From the NCBI GenBank assembly GCA_051881775.1, contig JBJEQN010000096.1, positions 1-38,329 of the forward strand: a stretch of 38,329 nucleotides of DNA, read 5' to 3'. The notes beneath the pieces are model-generated. The model saw only the letters and a program-made list of their open reading frames with translations. It ran no database searches and was not told the origin of the DNA. The stretch comes from UMGS363 sp051881775 (lineage in GTDB: Bacteria; Bacillota; Clostridia; Oscillospirales; Ruminococcaceae). A program made the translations under genes and the position numbers. The stretch's first letter is position 1; every line of letters begins with the position of its first letter. Positions 21,497 to 29,997 of this stretch are shown in pieces.

Positions 21497-23875
21497 TTAC
21501 CCGTAAATTTTCTTTGCAATATCAACGGTTTCCTTTGCATCTCTTGCATAGAAATTCGCACCGATGCTCTTGGCATATTCGGGGGTAAGAACTGCGCCGC
21601 CTACAACTATCTTGCAGTCAACGTTGTTTTCGTGCAGCAGCTTTACCGTCTTTTCCATTGAACCGAGTGTGGTGGTCATAAGCGCCGAAAGTCCAACCAG
21701 CTTCACCTTGTGTTCAATTGCAGCGTCAACAACAGCCTGACATTCAACGTCCTTGCCAAGGTCAATTACCTCATAGCCGTAATTTTCAAGCAGCACCTTG
21801 ACAATGTTCTTTCCGATGTCGTGAACGTCGCCCTTTACGGTTGCCAGTACCACTTTTCCCTTTACAACGGGCGCAGAATCGTTCTTTGTCATATGTGTGC
21901 GTATCACATCGAAAGCCGCCTGCGCCGCACCTGCGGACATAATGAGCTGTGGCAGGAAGATCCGACCCTTTTCAAAATCCTCACCCGTTTTGTCAAGGGC
22001 AGGTATAAGGATATTGTCAACTATATCCATAGCGTCCGTTGTTTCAAGAAGCTCCTCGGTCAGCTTTGCGCTTTCCGCTTTAAGACCGTTTGCAACAGCG
22101 TGTTCAAGACCGCCGTTTCCGTTCTGGGTCGCCTTTGGGATAGGTGACGGCGGCGTTTTTTCTGCGCCGTATATTTTTATGAACTCTACCGAGTTAACGT
22201 CCGCACCCGTCAGCAGGCGGTATGCTCTTACTGCACCCGTCATTGAAGCAACGTTGGGGTTCATTATCGGCAGGTCAAGTCCGTTTGAAAGGCACATCTG
22301 CAGGAAGTTGCAGTTTATAAGCTCCCTGTTTGGCAGACCGAAGGAAATGTTTGAAACGCCAAGCACGGTTTTAAGTCCAAGCTCGGTTTTCACCCTGCGG
22401 ACAGCTTCAACGGTCTTCATAACGTTTTCCTGCTCCGCCGAAGCGGTCAGAGTAAGGCAGTCGATGAAAATATCTTCTTTTCTTATGCCCTCCGCAAGGG
22501 CTCTGTTCATTATCTTTTCTGCAATCTCAAAGCGCTTTTCAACGGTCTTGGGGATGCCGCCTTCATCAAGGGTAAGTCCCACTACCGCAGCGCCGTATTT
22601 TTTCACTATAGGCAGTATTTTTTCAAGGGAGCCTTCTTCGCCGTTTACGGAATTGACGATAGGCTTGCCGTTATACACCCTCAGCGCCGCTTCAAGCACC
22701 TCGGGAACGGTGGAATCTATCTGCAGGGGAAGCCCCGTAACGCTCTGCAGCGCCTTTACCGTCCGCACCATCATTGCCTTTTCGTCAATTTCGGGCAGAC
22801 CAACGTTAACGTCAAGTATTTCCGCACCTGCCTGCGCCTGTTCGATAGCCTGTCCGAGAATGTAGTCAATATCGCCCTTTCTCAGCGCCTCCTTGAACAG
22901 CTTTTTGCCCGTAGGATTTATTCTTTCACCGATTATTCTCGGCTGGTCGATAACAACGGTATTTTCCGCAGAACATACCGCCGCTGCCTTCCGGGGAACG
23001 TTCTTCTCGTACTTCATTCCGCCGAGCTTTGATACAAGCGCTCTTATATAATCGGGGTTTGTACCGCAGCAGCCGCCTGTCAGCTTTATTCCGTACTTAA
23101 CAAGACCTGCTGCGCTTTCCGCAAATTCTTCGGGGGTAACGTCATATTCATTTGTAACGGGGTCGGGCAGACCTGCGTTCGGCTTTGCAACGATAGGAAG
23201 GCTTGTCCACTTGGAAAGCTCCTCGATAACCGGTGCAAACTCACGGGGGCCGAGAGAGCAGTTAACGCCTATTGCGTCTGCACCAAGACCCTCCAGCGTA
23301 AGAGCCATTGCGCTTACGGAGCAGCCCGTAAAGGTGCGGAGATTCTGCTCAAAGGTCATTGTGCATATAACGGGCAGGTCGGAATTTTCCTTTGCCGCAA
23401 GAAGAGCCGCTTTCATTTCGTAAAGGTCGGTCATTGTTTCTATAACGATAACGTCCGCATCACAGCCTGCAAGGACTTCTTCCTTGAAATAGTCGTAGGC
23501 TTCTTCAAATTTAAGGGTTCCTGCAGGTTCAAGAAGCTGACCGATTGGGCCAACGTCAAGCGCAACAAGCGCCTTGTCTCCAACAGCGTTTTTTGCAATG
23601 CTTACCGCTGCGGAAATAAGCTCATTGACGGTCTTTCCCGTTTCAGCCATTTTGTAGGAGTTTGCGCCGAAGGTGTTTGCGTAAACTATCATGGAGCCTG
23701 CCTCGGCGTAAGCCTTATGCACTCCGGCGATTATCTCCGGGCGTTCAAGGTTCATAAGCTCCGGCACTTCACCTGTTTTAAGACCGCTTTTCTGCAGCAT
23801 TGTACCCATGCCGCCGTCAAGAAAAACAAATTCGTTATCGTTAAGAAGCTTGTAAAAGCGTTCCTTTTTATTCAT
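21497..23875 (-). CDS. metH: Cobalamin-dependent methionine synthase, short form
   Basis: The enzyme moves a methyl group from methyltetrahydrofolate to homocysteine through B12. Domains in order: homocysteine methyltransferase (about residues 10-290, with DGGMGTMLQ and zinc-site GGCCGTNP), pterin-binding domain (about 310-570, GERINPTGKK and LDVNVG), and cobalamin-binding domains (about 590-792, DVHDIGKNIV with the B12-ligating His). At 792 residues it lacks the C-terminal reactivation domain of long MetH; that function is encoded by the overlapping upstream gene. It starts with ATG 8 bases inside the 3' end of that gene. Confidence 0.95.
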   Translation of the reverse strand: MNKKERFYKLLNDNEFVFLDGGMGTMLQKSGLKTGEVPELMNLERPEIIAGVHKAYAEAGSMIVYANTFGANSYKMAETGKTVNELISAAVSIAKNAVGDKALVALDVGPIGQLLEPAGTLKFEEAYDYFKEEVLAGCDADVIVIETMTDLYEMKAALLAAKENSDLPVICTMTFEQNLRTFTGCSVSAMALTLEGLGADAIGVNCSLGPREFAPVIEELSKWTSLPIVAKPNAGLPDPVTNEYDVTPEEFAESAAGLVKYGIKLTGGCCGTNPDYIRALVSKLGGMKYEKNVPRKAAAVCSAENTVVIDQPRIIGERINPTGKKLFKEALRKGDIDYILGQAIEQAQAGAEILDVNVGLPEIDEKAMMVRTVKALQSVTGLPLQIDSTVPEVLEAALRVYNGKPIVNSVNGEEGSLEKILPIVKKYGAAVVGLTLDEGGIPKTVEKRFEIAEKIMNRALAEGIRKEDIFIDCLTLTASAEQENVMKTVEAVRRVKTELGLKTVLGVSNISFGLPNRELINCNFLQMCLSNGLDLPIMNPNVASMTGAVRAYRLLTGADVNSVEFIKIYGAEKTPPSPIPKATQNGNGGLEHAVANGLKAESAKLTEELLETTDAMDIVDNILIPALDKTGEDFEKGRIFLPQLIMSAGAAQAAFDVIRTHMTKNDSAPVVKGKVVLATVKGDVHDIGKNIVKVLLENYGYEVIDLGKDVECQAVVDAAIEHKVKLVGLSALMTTTLGSMEKTVKLLHENNVDCKIVVGGAVLTPEYAKSIGANFYARDAKETVDIAKKIYG

Positions 23876-24551
23876 AGCATCTGATCCCTTTCTTTCTGTA
23901 AGCGCAGTTTTCCCTTATTTTGCAGACGGTGCAGCCCGACCGCTTTTTCTCAACGGGAGAAGCGGAAAGCCCTATTACTGCGGTAACAGATTTTTTCGGA
24001 GTAAGAATATTGTTTTCGTTGGCAAAAACTCCGATGGTGCGTCCTGCGTTGGTGACATCAAGAAACTGCCGCTGCAGCTCTATGGGCAGGTCGCCGTAGC
24101 CTGCGGAAAAGCGCCATGTCATAAACATTTGGGGGCAGCTTTCCCTTATTGCTTCCTCTGCTTTGTCGCATACCTGCTCGATTGCACAGCCTGCCATAGC
24201 GTCGGTTATAACGGCGGAAGCCATGTCCTCCACCTGCTCCCTGCGGATAAGAGTGTCAACGTCCGCCCCTACGGTAGCGCAGAGCAGCGCCGCCTTTTCG
24301 CAGCCTGCAAGGTGCGCACAGATGTCCCTGCCCGTCATTTCAAGGGTACAGCCGCTTAAGACCACCTTTTCGCCGCTGTTTTCGGCAATGTCAAAAATGC
24401 GGTAGGTGTACCTTCCCTTTGCCGCAGCCGTCAGCTTTTTTTCACATTCATCCATAAGCCGCTGCAAATTTTCGTCGGGTTCATCTCCCTTAAAGGCAAG
24501 ATACCTCAGAGCCTCTTTGCGGTTTATGGACTCTATTTTTACGGTGTTCAT
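23868..24551 (-). CDS. Methionine synthase reactivation-domain protein
   Basis: This is the stand-alone counterpart of the MetH activation domain, which re-methylates oxidised cobalamin using S-adenosylmethionine. The start was set at 24551 because GAGGGAG lies 5-10 bases upstream; that gives 227 residues. RFSAGYGDLPIELQRQFL matches the SAM-binding region of activation domains. The end is Cys-rich (SGCTVCKIRENCAYRKKG), resembling an iron-sulfur or metal site. Stop and start codons overlap with metH, so the two halves are translated together from one mRNA. Confidence 0.88.
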   Translation of the reverse strand: MNTVKIESINRKEALRYLAFKGDEPDENLQRLMDECEKKLTAAAKGRYTYRIFDIAENSGEKVVLSGCTLEMTGRDICAHLAGCEKAALLCATVGADVDTLIRREQVEDMASAVITDAMAGCAIEQVCDKAEEAIRESCPQMFMTWRFSAGYGDLPIELQRQFLDVTNAGRTIGVFANENNILTPKKSVTAVIGLSASPVEKKRSGCTVCKIRENCAYRKKGIRCYE

Positions 24552-24610
24552 TGTTTCTCCCTCTTTGAGTTCCAAAAGGGTCTGATGCACGTTGTTTAAA
24601 TTCATAAATT

Positions 24611-24690
24611 ACGGGCGGATAATATCCGCCCCTACATAAAACCTTGTGTTTTAACGAGGTGATTTTGTAGGGGCGGCTATCAGCCGCCTG
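24611..24690. repeat. Paired GTAGGGGCG-type palindromes
   Basis: GGGCGGATAATATCCGCCC and GGCGGCTATCAGCCGCC are two hairpins set in opposite orientation, joined by CCCCTACA...TGTAGGGG. The same GTAGGGGCG start is found in the centre of E1 (10878) and E2 (21078), so this is a dispersed palindromic repeat. It separates the fucose isomerase-type gene from the methionine synthase genes. Confidence 0.75.
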
Positions 24691-24718
24691 ATTAATAATG
24701 TGCAGCGCCCCAAATTTG

Positions 24719-26200
24719 TTAAGCAAACGGATTTTCCGTTTTATAAAGCATACCCTTAGGCTGATTGAAGCCGATGTTCTGCACTCCCAAATAACGGAAC
24801 ACATCGAAAAGCGCCTTTCCGTTGTGTGAGAAGGTCACCGCACCGTGGTGTGGGAAACGTCCCTCTATAAGAATGTGACGGTAGAAGCGACCCATTTCCT
24901 TTATTGCAAAAACGCCGATGCCGCCGAAGGAACGTGTGGGAACGGGAAGGACCTCGCCTTCCGCAACATATGCCTTCAGCTCTGCGTCCGCATTGCTCTG
25001 GAGACGGAAGAAGGTAATGTCCGAAGGTGCAATGTCGCCTTCAAGAGTACCTCTTGTAATATCCGGTTCCTTGTCGGGTTCAAGTCCTCTGTGCATGATA
25101 AGCTGGTACTTCATTTCCTTTGAGGACAGCTTTTCTGCGGCTGTGTTTCCGCAGTGGAAGCCCATAAATGTGTCTGTAAGGGAGTAGTCGAACCTGCCCT
25201 TTATTTCGTTAACGTAAAGGTCTGCAGGAACGGTGTTGTTGATGTCAAGAAGCGTTACAACATCGCCTGAAACGCACTGACCGATAAATTCGCTCAAAGC
25301 GCCGTAAATATCGACCTCACAGGCGCAGGGTATACCCTTTGCCGTAAGACGGCTGTTTACATAGCAGGGTACAAAGCCGAACTGTGTCTGGAACGCAGGC
25401 CAGCACTTGTTTGCAAAAGCAACATATTCTCTTGAACCCTTGTGTTCTTCCGCCCAGTCAAGAAGGGTTATTTCAAACTGCGCCAGCTTGGGAAGTATGC
25501 CGGGCATCTTGTTTCCCGAGCCAAGCTCCGCTTCCATTTCCTTTACAACGCCGCCAATTCTTCCGTCGCCTGCGTGAGCGTTGAAAGCAGCGAAAAGGTC
25601 AAGCTCGGAGTTTTCCTCTATCTCAACTCCAAGGTCGTAAAGCCTTGCGATAGGTGCGTTGCAGGCAAGAAAATCCTGTGGACGGGGGCCGAATGTGATT
25701 ATTTTCAGGCTGCCCAGTCCCAGTACCGTTCTTGCAACGGGGATAAAGCCGCTTATCATGTCTGCCACCTCGTCGGGCGTTCCAACGGGGTATTCGGGTA
25801 TGTAAGCCTTGACATTTCGCAGACCAAGGTTGTAGCTTGCGTTGAGCATTCCGCAGAAAGCGTCGCCTCTGCCGTCAATAAGGTTGTCGCCGAACTCCTC
25901 TGCGGCTGCGGCGAACATAACGGGCATACCGAATTTCTTTGCAAGGAGAGTTTCTGCGGTCTCGGGACCGAAATTGCCAAGATATACAACAAGAGCGTTA
26001 ACTCCTGCATTTTTCAGGTCGCATACAGCTTCAAGCATATCCTTTTCGTTTTCAACGGTAACGGGACATTCGTAAATATCAATGTTTTTTTCCTTGCAGG
26101 ACTTTACAACGGCGCTTCTTCTTGAAGCTGAAAGGGATTTTGGGAAGCAGTCACGGCTCACAGCCGCAATTCCGAGTTTTACAGCAGGCATATTTGTCAT
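24719..26200 (-). CDS. L-fucose/L-arabinose isomerase-family protein
   Basis: The 493-residue protein has the three-domain layout of the L-fucose/L-arabinose isomerase superfamily, aldose-ketose isomerases that use Mn or similar metals. An N-terminal Rossmann-like domain (KLGIAAVSRDCFP) is followed by a middle domain (VVYLGNFGPETAETLLAKK, ITFGPRP) and a C-terminal beta domain with FMGFHCGNTAA, where the His is a likely metal ligand. The real sugar is unknown. The ATG has GAAAGGAT upstream; MITE M2 begins 21 bases beyond, which may have altered its promoter. No sugar transporter is next to it. Confidence 0.85.
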   Translation of the reverse strand: MTNMPAVKLGIAAVSRDCFPKSLSASRRSAVVKSCKEKNIDIYECPVTVENEKDMLEAVCDLKNAGVNALVVYLGNFGPETAETLLAKKFGMPVMFAAAAEEFGDNLIDGRGDAFCGMLNASYNLGLRNVKAYIPEYPVGTPDEVADMISGFIPVARTVLGLGSLKIITFGPRPQDFLACNAPIARLYDLGVEIEENSELDLFAAFNAHAGDGRIGGVVKEMEAELGSGNKMPGILPKLAQFEITLLDWAEEHKGSREYVAFANKCWPAFQTQFGFVPCYVNSRLTAKGIPCACEVDIYGALSEFIGQCVSGDVVTLLDINNTVPADLYVNEIKGRFDYSLTDTFMGFHCGNTAAEKLSSKEMKYQLIMHRGLEPDKEPDITRGTLEGDIAPSDITFFRLQSNADAELKAYVAEGEVLPVPTRSFGGIGVFAIKEMGRFYRHILIEGRFPHHGAVTFSHNGKALFDVFRYLGVQNIGFNQPKGMLYKTENPFA

Positions 26201-26221
26201 AATTCATCTATCCTTTCATAT

Positions 26222-26403
26222 GGGAACCTCTAAAAACCTCCTTCTTGGCAAATTTTCTATGACTTTGCCCGTCTTCTGCGTTAACAAACCTTGTAATACA
26301 TCAAGTATTACGGCGGTTTGTTGCCTTGAAGTCGGACAAAGTCAATAACGAAAATTTGCGAGCAATACGAAGTATTGCTTAGTCTCGGTTTTTAGAGAAC
26401 CCC
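26222..26403. mobile_element. MITE-like element M2
   Basis: Second copy of the family seen as M1, with ends GGGAACCTCTAAAAACC and GGTTTTTAGAGAACCCC. It is 182 bp and folds on itself: CAAATTTTC pairs with GAAAATTTG and TGACTTTG with CAAAGTCA. These stems replace different but equally paired sequences in M1. It sits between the lipoprotein and isomerase genes. Confidence 0.85.
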
Positions 26404-26461
26404 CAAAAATAAAGCGGCACAGACCATGCGCCGCCATAAGTTACGAGCTTTTTACGGAACG

Positions 26462-27130
26462 TTATTCCGCTTCGGGAGTGTCTATGGTAACTTCTTCCTT
26501 GACTTCCTTTTCGTCAAGCTCTATCTTGAACATCGTAGCATAATAGCCGGAAACGCCGTTCACCGTGTCATAGGTAAGGGTCATGGAGAAGGTGAGGTAG
26601 TAGCTGCTTGCGGAAACTGTCTGCTTGTAGACAAGCTCCATGTCAACATCCTCGGTGCCTGTCATTGCTCCGCCTGCGGAACAGCCCTCGTTGGTGCAGT
26701 GCTTTTTTATAAGCTCCTCGGTCTTTTTGTTGAAATATTCCTCTGCGGCAGTCCTGTCGATAAGGCAGTGGACTTCTTCGGAGTAGCCGTTAAGGAAAAT
26801 GTCGTCCTCGCCCTTTTTTGTCTTGAACAGATATGTGATTATGGAATCATCGGCGTAGAAATAAGCGTCATTTTCGGGAACAAGAGCCGTTACCTCGGCT
26901 TTAAGGTCGGTATCGTTGTTAACGCTCCATATAGTGGTGTCGTCCTCATAATAAAGGTCAACGCCATCGGGCTGCATGGAGATTATCTTGCTGCTGGGCA
27001 TTCCCAGTTTTATCCTTGTAAGTATACCGCTGTATGTATTTTCTCCGGAAGCGCTGTCCTTATCTCCGCAGCCTGTCATAAGCGCAGCGCACATTACTGC
27101 CGAAAGAATTGCCGAAATGATCTTTTTCAT
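26462..27130 (-). CDS. Lipoprotein of unknown function
   Basis: The 222-residue protein begins with a lipoprotein signal (lipobox MTGC, Cys21). The rest is a secreted globular domain with no catalytic motif I recognise: RIKLGMPSSKIISMQPDG resembles an OmpA/SmpA-like beta hairpin used by lipoproteins, and two cysteines lie in KHCTNEGCSAGG. It has its own promoter. The end is Glu/Lys-rich. Single-copy in this window and not obviously linked in function to neighbours. Confidence 0.75.
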   Translation of the reverse strand: MKKIISAILSAVMCAALMTGCGDKDSASGENTYSGILTRIKLGMPSSKIISMQPDGVDLYYEDDTTIWSVNNDTDLKAEVTALVPENDAYFYADDSIITYLFKTKKGEDDIFLNGYSEEVHCLIDRTAAEEYFNKKTEELIKKHCTNEGCSAGGAMTGTEDVDMELVYKQTVSASSYYLTFSMTLTYDTVNGVSGYYATMFKIELDEKEVKEEVTIDTPEAE

Positions 27131-27191
27131 ATTGTCACGTCCTTGATATATAGTCGTTTTAAGGTTCGCTTATACATAATCATATGTTATA

Positions 27192-27220
27192 ATAATAATA
27201 CAAAATCTTTAAAAAGTCAA
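27192..27220 (-). promoter_or_regulatory. Lipoprotein gene promoter
   Basis: Minus strand TTGACT (27215-27220), 17 bases, TATTAT (27192-27197). Confidence 0.55.
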
Positions 27221-27261
27221 CAAGTCAGAGTAAAAATCATAAAAATCCTTTGGAAATTGCC

Positions 27262-27289
27262 TTGACATTGCCGTTAAAAGTGATATACT
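27262..27289 (+). promoter_or_regulatory. pduL-like gene promoter
   Basis: TTGACA (27262-27267), 16 bases, TATACT (27284-27289), about 55 bases before the ATG. Confidence 0.7.
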
Positions 27290-27344
27290 TAAAACGTTAG
27301 GGAGAAAATTCTCCAAAAATCTAAGTTAATCGGAGGCATTTGCT

Positions 27345-27920
27345 ATGTCACAGGAATTTATTGTTGAAACTTCCGCACGCCATGTCCACGTTACCGAACA
27401 GACCCTTGAGGTGCTTTTCGGCAAGGGACACCAGCTCACCAAGAAAAAGGATCTTTCCCAGCCGGGTCAGTTCGCCTGCGAGGAAAAGGTAGAGGTGGTA
27501 GGACCCAAGAACTCTCTTAAGTGCTCTATCCTCGGACCCGTAAGAAGTGCAGACCAGGTGGAGCTTTCCGCTACCGACGCTCGTACAGCAGGTATCACCG
27601 CTCCCGTAAGAGAAAGCGGCGACGTTGCAGGCTCCGGCGCATGCAAGCTTGTAGGACCCTGCGGAGAGGTTGAACTCAGCGAGGGCGTTATCATCGCAAA
27701 AAGACATATCCACCTTACTCCTGCCGACGCAGAAGAGCTTGGCGTAAAGGATAAGGACGTTGTATATGTAAAGATCGACACAAAGGACAGATCCGCTATC
27801 CTCGGCGATGTAGTTTGCAGAGTTTCCGCAAATTATGCAAAGGCTATGCACATCGATACAGACGAAGCTAACGCAGTTTCTTCCGCTCCCGGACAGACAG
27901 GCGTTATCGTAAAGCTCTGA
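27345..27920 (+). CDS. PduL-type phosphate acyltransferase
   Basis: PduL enzymes interconvert acyl-CoA and acyl phosphate, here most likely acetyl-CoA and acetyl phosphate in fermentation. The 191-residue protein has two similar halves, each with the metal-binding His motif: SARHVHVT near residue 10 and AKRHIHLTP near residue 122. There is no N-terminal microcompartment-targeting helix and no microcompartment gene nearby, so it is probably a free cytosolic enzyme that stands in for Pta. GGAGG precedes the ATG. It is monocistronic, with codon bias approaching that of pgk, indicating high expression. Confidence 0.9.
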   Translation: MSQEFIVETSARHVHVTEQTLEVLFGKGHQLTKKKDLSQPGQFACEEKVEVVGPKNSLKCSILGPVRSADQVELSATDARTAGITAPVRESGDVAGSGACKLVGPCGEVELSEGVIIAKRHIHLTPADAEELGVKDKDVVYVKIDTKDRSAILGDVVCRVSANYAKAMHIDTDEANAVSSAPGQTGVIVKL

Positions 27921-27940
27921 TTTAAATATCCTACATAAAA

Positions 27941-27984
27941 GAACTGCCGCAGACCCCATAAAGAGATCTGCGGCAGTTCTTTTT
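27941..27984. terminator. Bidirectional terminator between pduL-like gene and hsp20
   Basis: A 13-bp perfect stem GAACTGCCGCAGA / TCTGCGGCAGTTC with T runs on both strands. It serves the convergent pair. Confidence 0.92.
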
Positions 27985-28036
27985 GATTATGGAAATGGGA
28001 GGATAAAAGCAAGATCTTATCAGCGCTTGCAGGGCA

Positions 28037-28462
28037 TTACTTTATTTCAAGTCTGCGTGTGGCAGGAACGACCTTGTCCTTTTTGGGCAGATTCAGGATA
28101 AGCACACCGTTCTTGTATTCCGCATCAATGTGTTCTGCGTCAATGTTGGAAATATCAAATGACCTGCTGTAAGCGCCGTAGGAACGTTCACGGCGGATGT
28201 ATTTGCCCTCATCGGACTTTTCCTCGTTGGTAACGCTGTTTTCGGCGGAAATGGTAAGTGTGTTTCCGTTGATGTCAATGTTGATGTCGTCCTTTTCAAA
28301 GCCGGGAAGCTCGGCTTCAACAACGTATCTGCCGTCTTCTTCCTTTATATCTGTTTTGCAGGACTCGGCAGGGAAGTGATTATTGAAGAAGTCCTTTTCA
28401 AAGTCGTGGAATGCGTTAAAAAGGTTGTAGCTGTTTCTTTCAAAGGGTGTAAGTCCATACAT
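28037..28462 (-). CDS. Hsp20 family small heat-shock protein
   Basis: This 141-residue chaperone holds unfolding proteins in the cytosol. The start at 28462 (MYGLTPFERNS) has GGAGG 7 bases upstream; a longer reading would place this ribosome binding site inside the gene. The alpha-crystallin domain occupies about residues 35-135, with VEAELPGFEKDDINIDI, RRERSYGAYSRSF and the C-terminal NGVLILNLPKK. A CIRCE-like operator lies about 175 bases upstream, pointing to HrcA control. Confidence 0.93.
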   Translation of the reverse strand: MYGLTPFERNSYNLFNAFHDFEKDFFNNHFPAESCKTDIKEEDGRYVVEAELPGFEKDDINIDINGNTLTISAENSVTNEEKSDEGKYIRRERSYGAYSRSFDISNIDAEHIDAEYKNGVLILNLPKKDKVVPATRRLEIK

Positions 28463-28637
28463 ATAAATTCCTCCTTGGGTCGGCGTATGCCGAATTAAAG
28501 TTTTGTTGTTTTTTCTGTTGTTTCTGTTGAACATTATTACCGTTCCATCGGTATCATCCTCTTTTCTCTTTCAACAGCTATATAATAAAGCTGCGATATG
28601 AGCGTTTTATGAGCTGTTTGTGAAAAATAGATGAAAA

Positions 28638-28664
28638 TTAGCACTCTATTGATTAGATTGCTAA
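28638..28664 (-). promoter_or_regulatory. CIRCE operator (HrcA site)
   Basis: TTAGCACTC (28638-28646), 9 bases, GATTGCTAA (28656-28664). It differs from the canonical CIRCE inverted repeat at one base. It lies in the divergent gap; hsp20 is the expected target because heat-shock genes are the regulon of HrcA. Confidence 0.8.
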
Positions 28665-28738
28665 CAAACAACCCTCGAGATTGCTAAAGTAGTGCCATAA
28701 AACGCAGGTAACCTGCAAAAATACGGAGGTCAGCTGCG

Positions 28739-28768
28739 TTGACAGGCAATAAAATGGGATGATATAAT
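28739..28768 (+). promoter_or_regulatory. CPBP protease promoter
   Basis: TTGACA (28739-28744), 18 bases, TATAAT (28763-28768). Confidence 0.7.
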
Positions 28769-28809
28769 ATTTATGTCAACAGGATATTTTTAATGAGGGG
28801 AAAACTGCA

Positions 28810-29535
28810 ATGAAAAAATTTTATGAAAAAAGCGAGATATGGTTTGCGGCGGCATGGATAATCATTTATGTTGTTGCAATGGGAAATCTCAGAAACAATT
28901 TCGGAGATGAAAGTCTGTATTCAATGCTGGGAGTGCTGATAATTGCGGTCATATTGACTGTATTTATTGTAAAAAACAAGCTGACAGAAAAATACGGGTT
29001 GGTTCGCTGCTCGGAAGGTAAGAAGTATCTGTATTATATTCCGTTTATCCTGCTTTGTACCGTGAATCTGTGGTTTGGTGTTGCTTTGCATTACGACCTG
29101 CAGCATCAGATAATTGCTGTTGTTACTATGGCGCTTGTCGGTTATGTGGAGGAAATTATTTTCAGGGGACTTTTGTATAAAGCTATCGAAAAAGACAGTG
29201 TTAAGCAAGCGATAATCATATCTGCAGTAACATTCGGAGCAGGTCATATTGTAAACCTGCTTACAGGTCACGGCAGCGTTGATACTGTTCTTCAGATGGC
29301 ATATGCAATAGCGGTAGGCTTTGCGTTTGTTATGTGCTTTTATAAAAGTGGAAGTCTGCTTCCCTGCATTGTCACACACAGCGTTATAGATATTACATCG
29401 AAATTCTCAAATCATAATATATCGGAGCAGACAGAGCAATTTTGGAACTACGGAGCAACGGCGTTTATCATACTTGTTGCCGGAGGCTACGCATTATACC
29501 TGCGCAAAATAAATAAAGCCGCAGCTGACAGATGA
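28810..29535 (+). CDS. CPBP family intramembrane glutamic endopeptidase
   Basis: The 241-residue protein has about seven membrane spans. The CAAX/bacteriocin-processing signature is complete: EEIIFRG with Glu114, Glu115 and Arg119, FGAGH with His146, and a final HSVID near residue 192. Members cleave membrane peptides, process or provide immunity to bacteriocins, or act on prenylated proteins; the substrate here is unknown. SCIFF is not adjacent, so a link to RiPP processing is not supported. GAGGGG precedes the ATG. More AT-rich than neighbours. Confidence 0.88.
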   Translation: MKKFYEKSEIWFAAAWIIIYVVAMGNLRNNFGDESLYSMLGVLIIAVILTVFIVKNKLTEKYGLVRCSEGKKYLYYIPFILLCTVNLWFGVALHYDLQHQIIAVVTMALVGYVEEIIFRGLLYKAIEKDSVKQAIIISAVTFGAGHIVNLLTGHGSVDTVLQMAYAIAVGFAFVMCFYKSGSLLPCIVTHSVIDITSKFSNHNISEQTEQFWNYGATAFIILVAGGYALYLRKINKAAADR

Positions 29536-29559
29536 TTGTGTATCAAAATGGAACTATAT

Positions 29560-29700
29560 TTAATTCGGAATTATGGGCGCTTCGCTAAATGAATAATGAA
29601 GAATGAATAATTAAGGTATTCGCTTTACTCACAAATTTAAAAATACATCGCTGCAGGCGATACCATAATTCCACATTCCACTCTCCACATTCCAAATTTT
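29560..29700. repeat. Dispersed-type repeat after the CPBP gene
   Basis: GAATAATGAAGAATGAATAA-type text followed by AATTAAGGTATTCGC, a spacer, and GCGATACCATAATT forms an imperfect inverted repeat. It ends with CACTCTCCACATTCC-type text like the csoR-copA repeat. No gene is visible. Confidence 0.55.
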
Positions 29701-29736
29701 GCATTAAAAAACTTCACACTCATATAAATTATAAAG

Positions 29737-29774
29737 CAGCCCGGGAAATTTCGGCTTTCTCGGGCTGAATTTTT
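29737..29774 (+). terminator. Terminator after CPBP gene
   Basis: AGCCCG / CGGGCT stem with inner GGAAATTTC pairing, followed by AATTTTT. Confidence 0.75.
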
Positions 29775-29824
29775 GTGCAAACAGGTTAAAATTGTGTTAA
29801 TTGCTTCGCAGAGAAAAAAATAAA

Positions 29825-29853
29825 TTGACAGAACGGGAAAAAAAGTGTATAAT
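29825..29853 (+). promoter_or_regulatory. mgtE promoter
   Basis: TTGACA (29825-29830), 17 bases, TATAAT (29848-29853): perfect consensus. The start near 29860 leaves a leader of about 190 bases before mgtE. Confidence 0.85.
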
Positions 29854-29896
29854 TTATAATGCTCCGTGAAAGCTAATCACAAGGAGCGGTTATTAT

Positions 29897-29914
29897 ATGA
29901 ATCAAAAGGAGTGA
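29897..29914 (+). CDS. Five-codon leader ORF
   Basis: ATG at 29897, encoding MNQKE, sits 10 bases after AAGGAG. Its stop codon overlaps the ribosome binding site of the next leader ORF. Very short; may be incidental. Confidence 0.3.
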   Translation: MNQKE

Positions 29915-29919
29915 AAAGA

Positions 29920-29997
29920 ATGGACGCGGGAAGTAACGGTATAAAACCCCGAAGTTTCGGCTTCGGAACAGCGGAGCTTTCCGTATTCGTTCCGTAA
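29920..29997 (+). CDS. 25-residue leader peptide upstream of mgtE
   Basis: The ATG at 29920 follows AAGGAG by 8 bases, as strong a site as that of mgtE. The peptide (MDAGSNGIKPRSFGF...SVFVP) ends 52 bases before mgtE. Codons 7-10 (Gly-Ile-Lys-Pro) overlap the 5' arm of the 10-bp leader stem, and a ribosome at the stop would cover the 3' side. Translation or stalling could therefore set mgtE expression, by analogy with leader peptides of other magnesium transporter genes. I do not recognise the peptide itself. Confidence 0.55.
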   Translation: MDAGSNGIKPRSFGFGTAELSVFVP

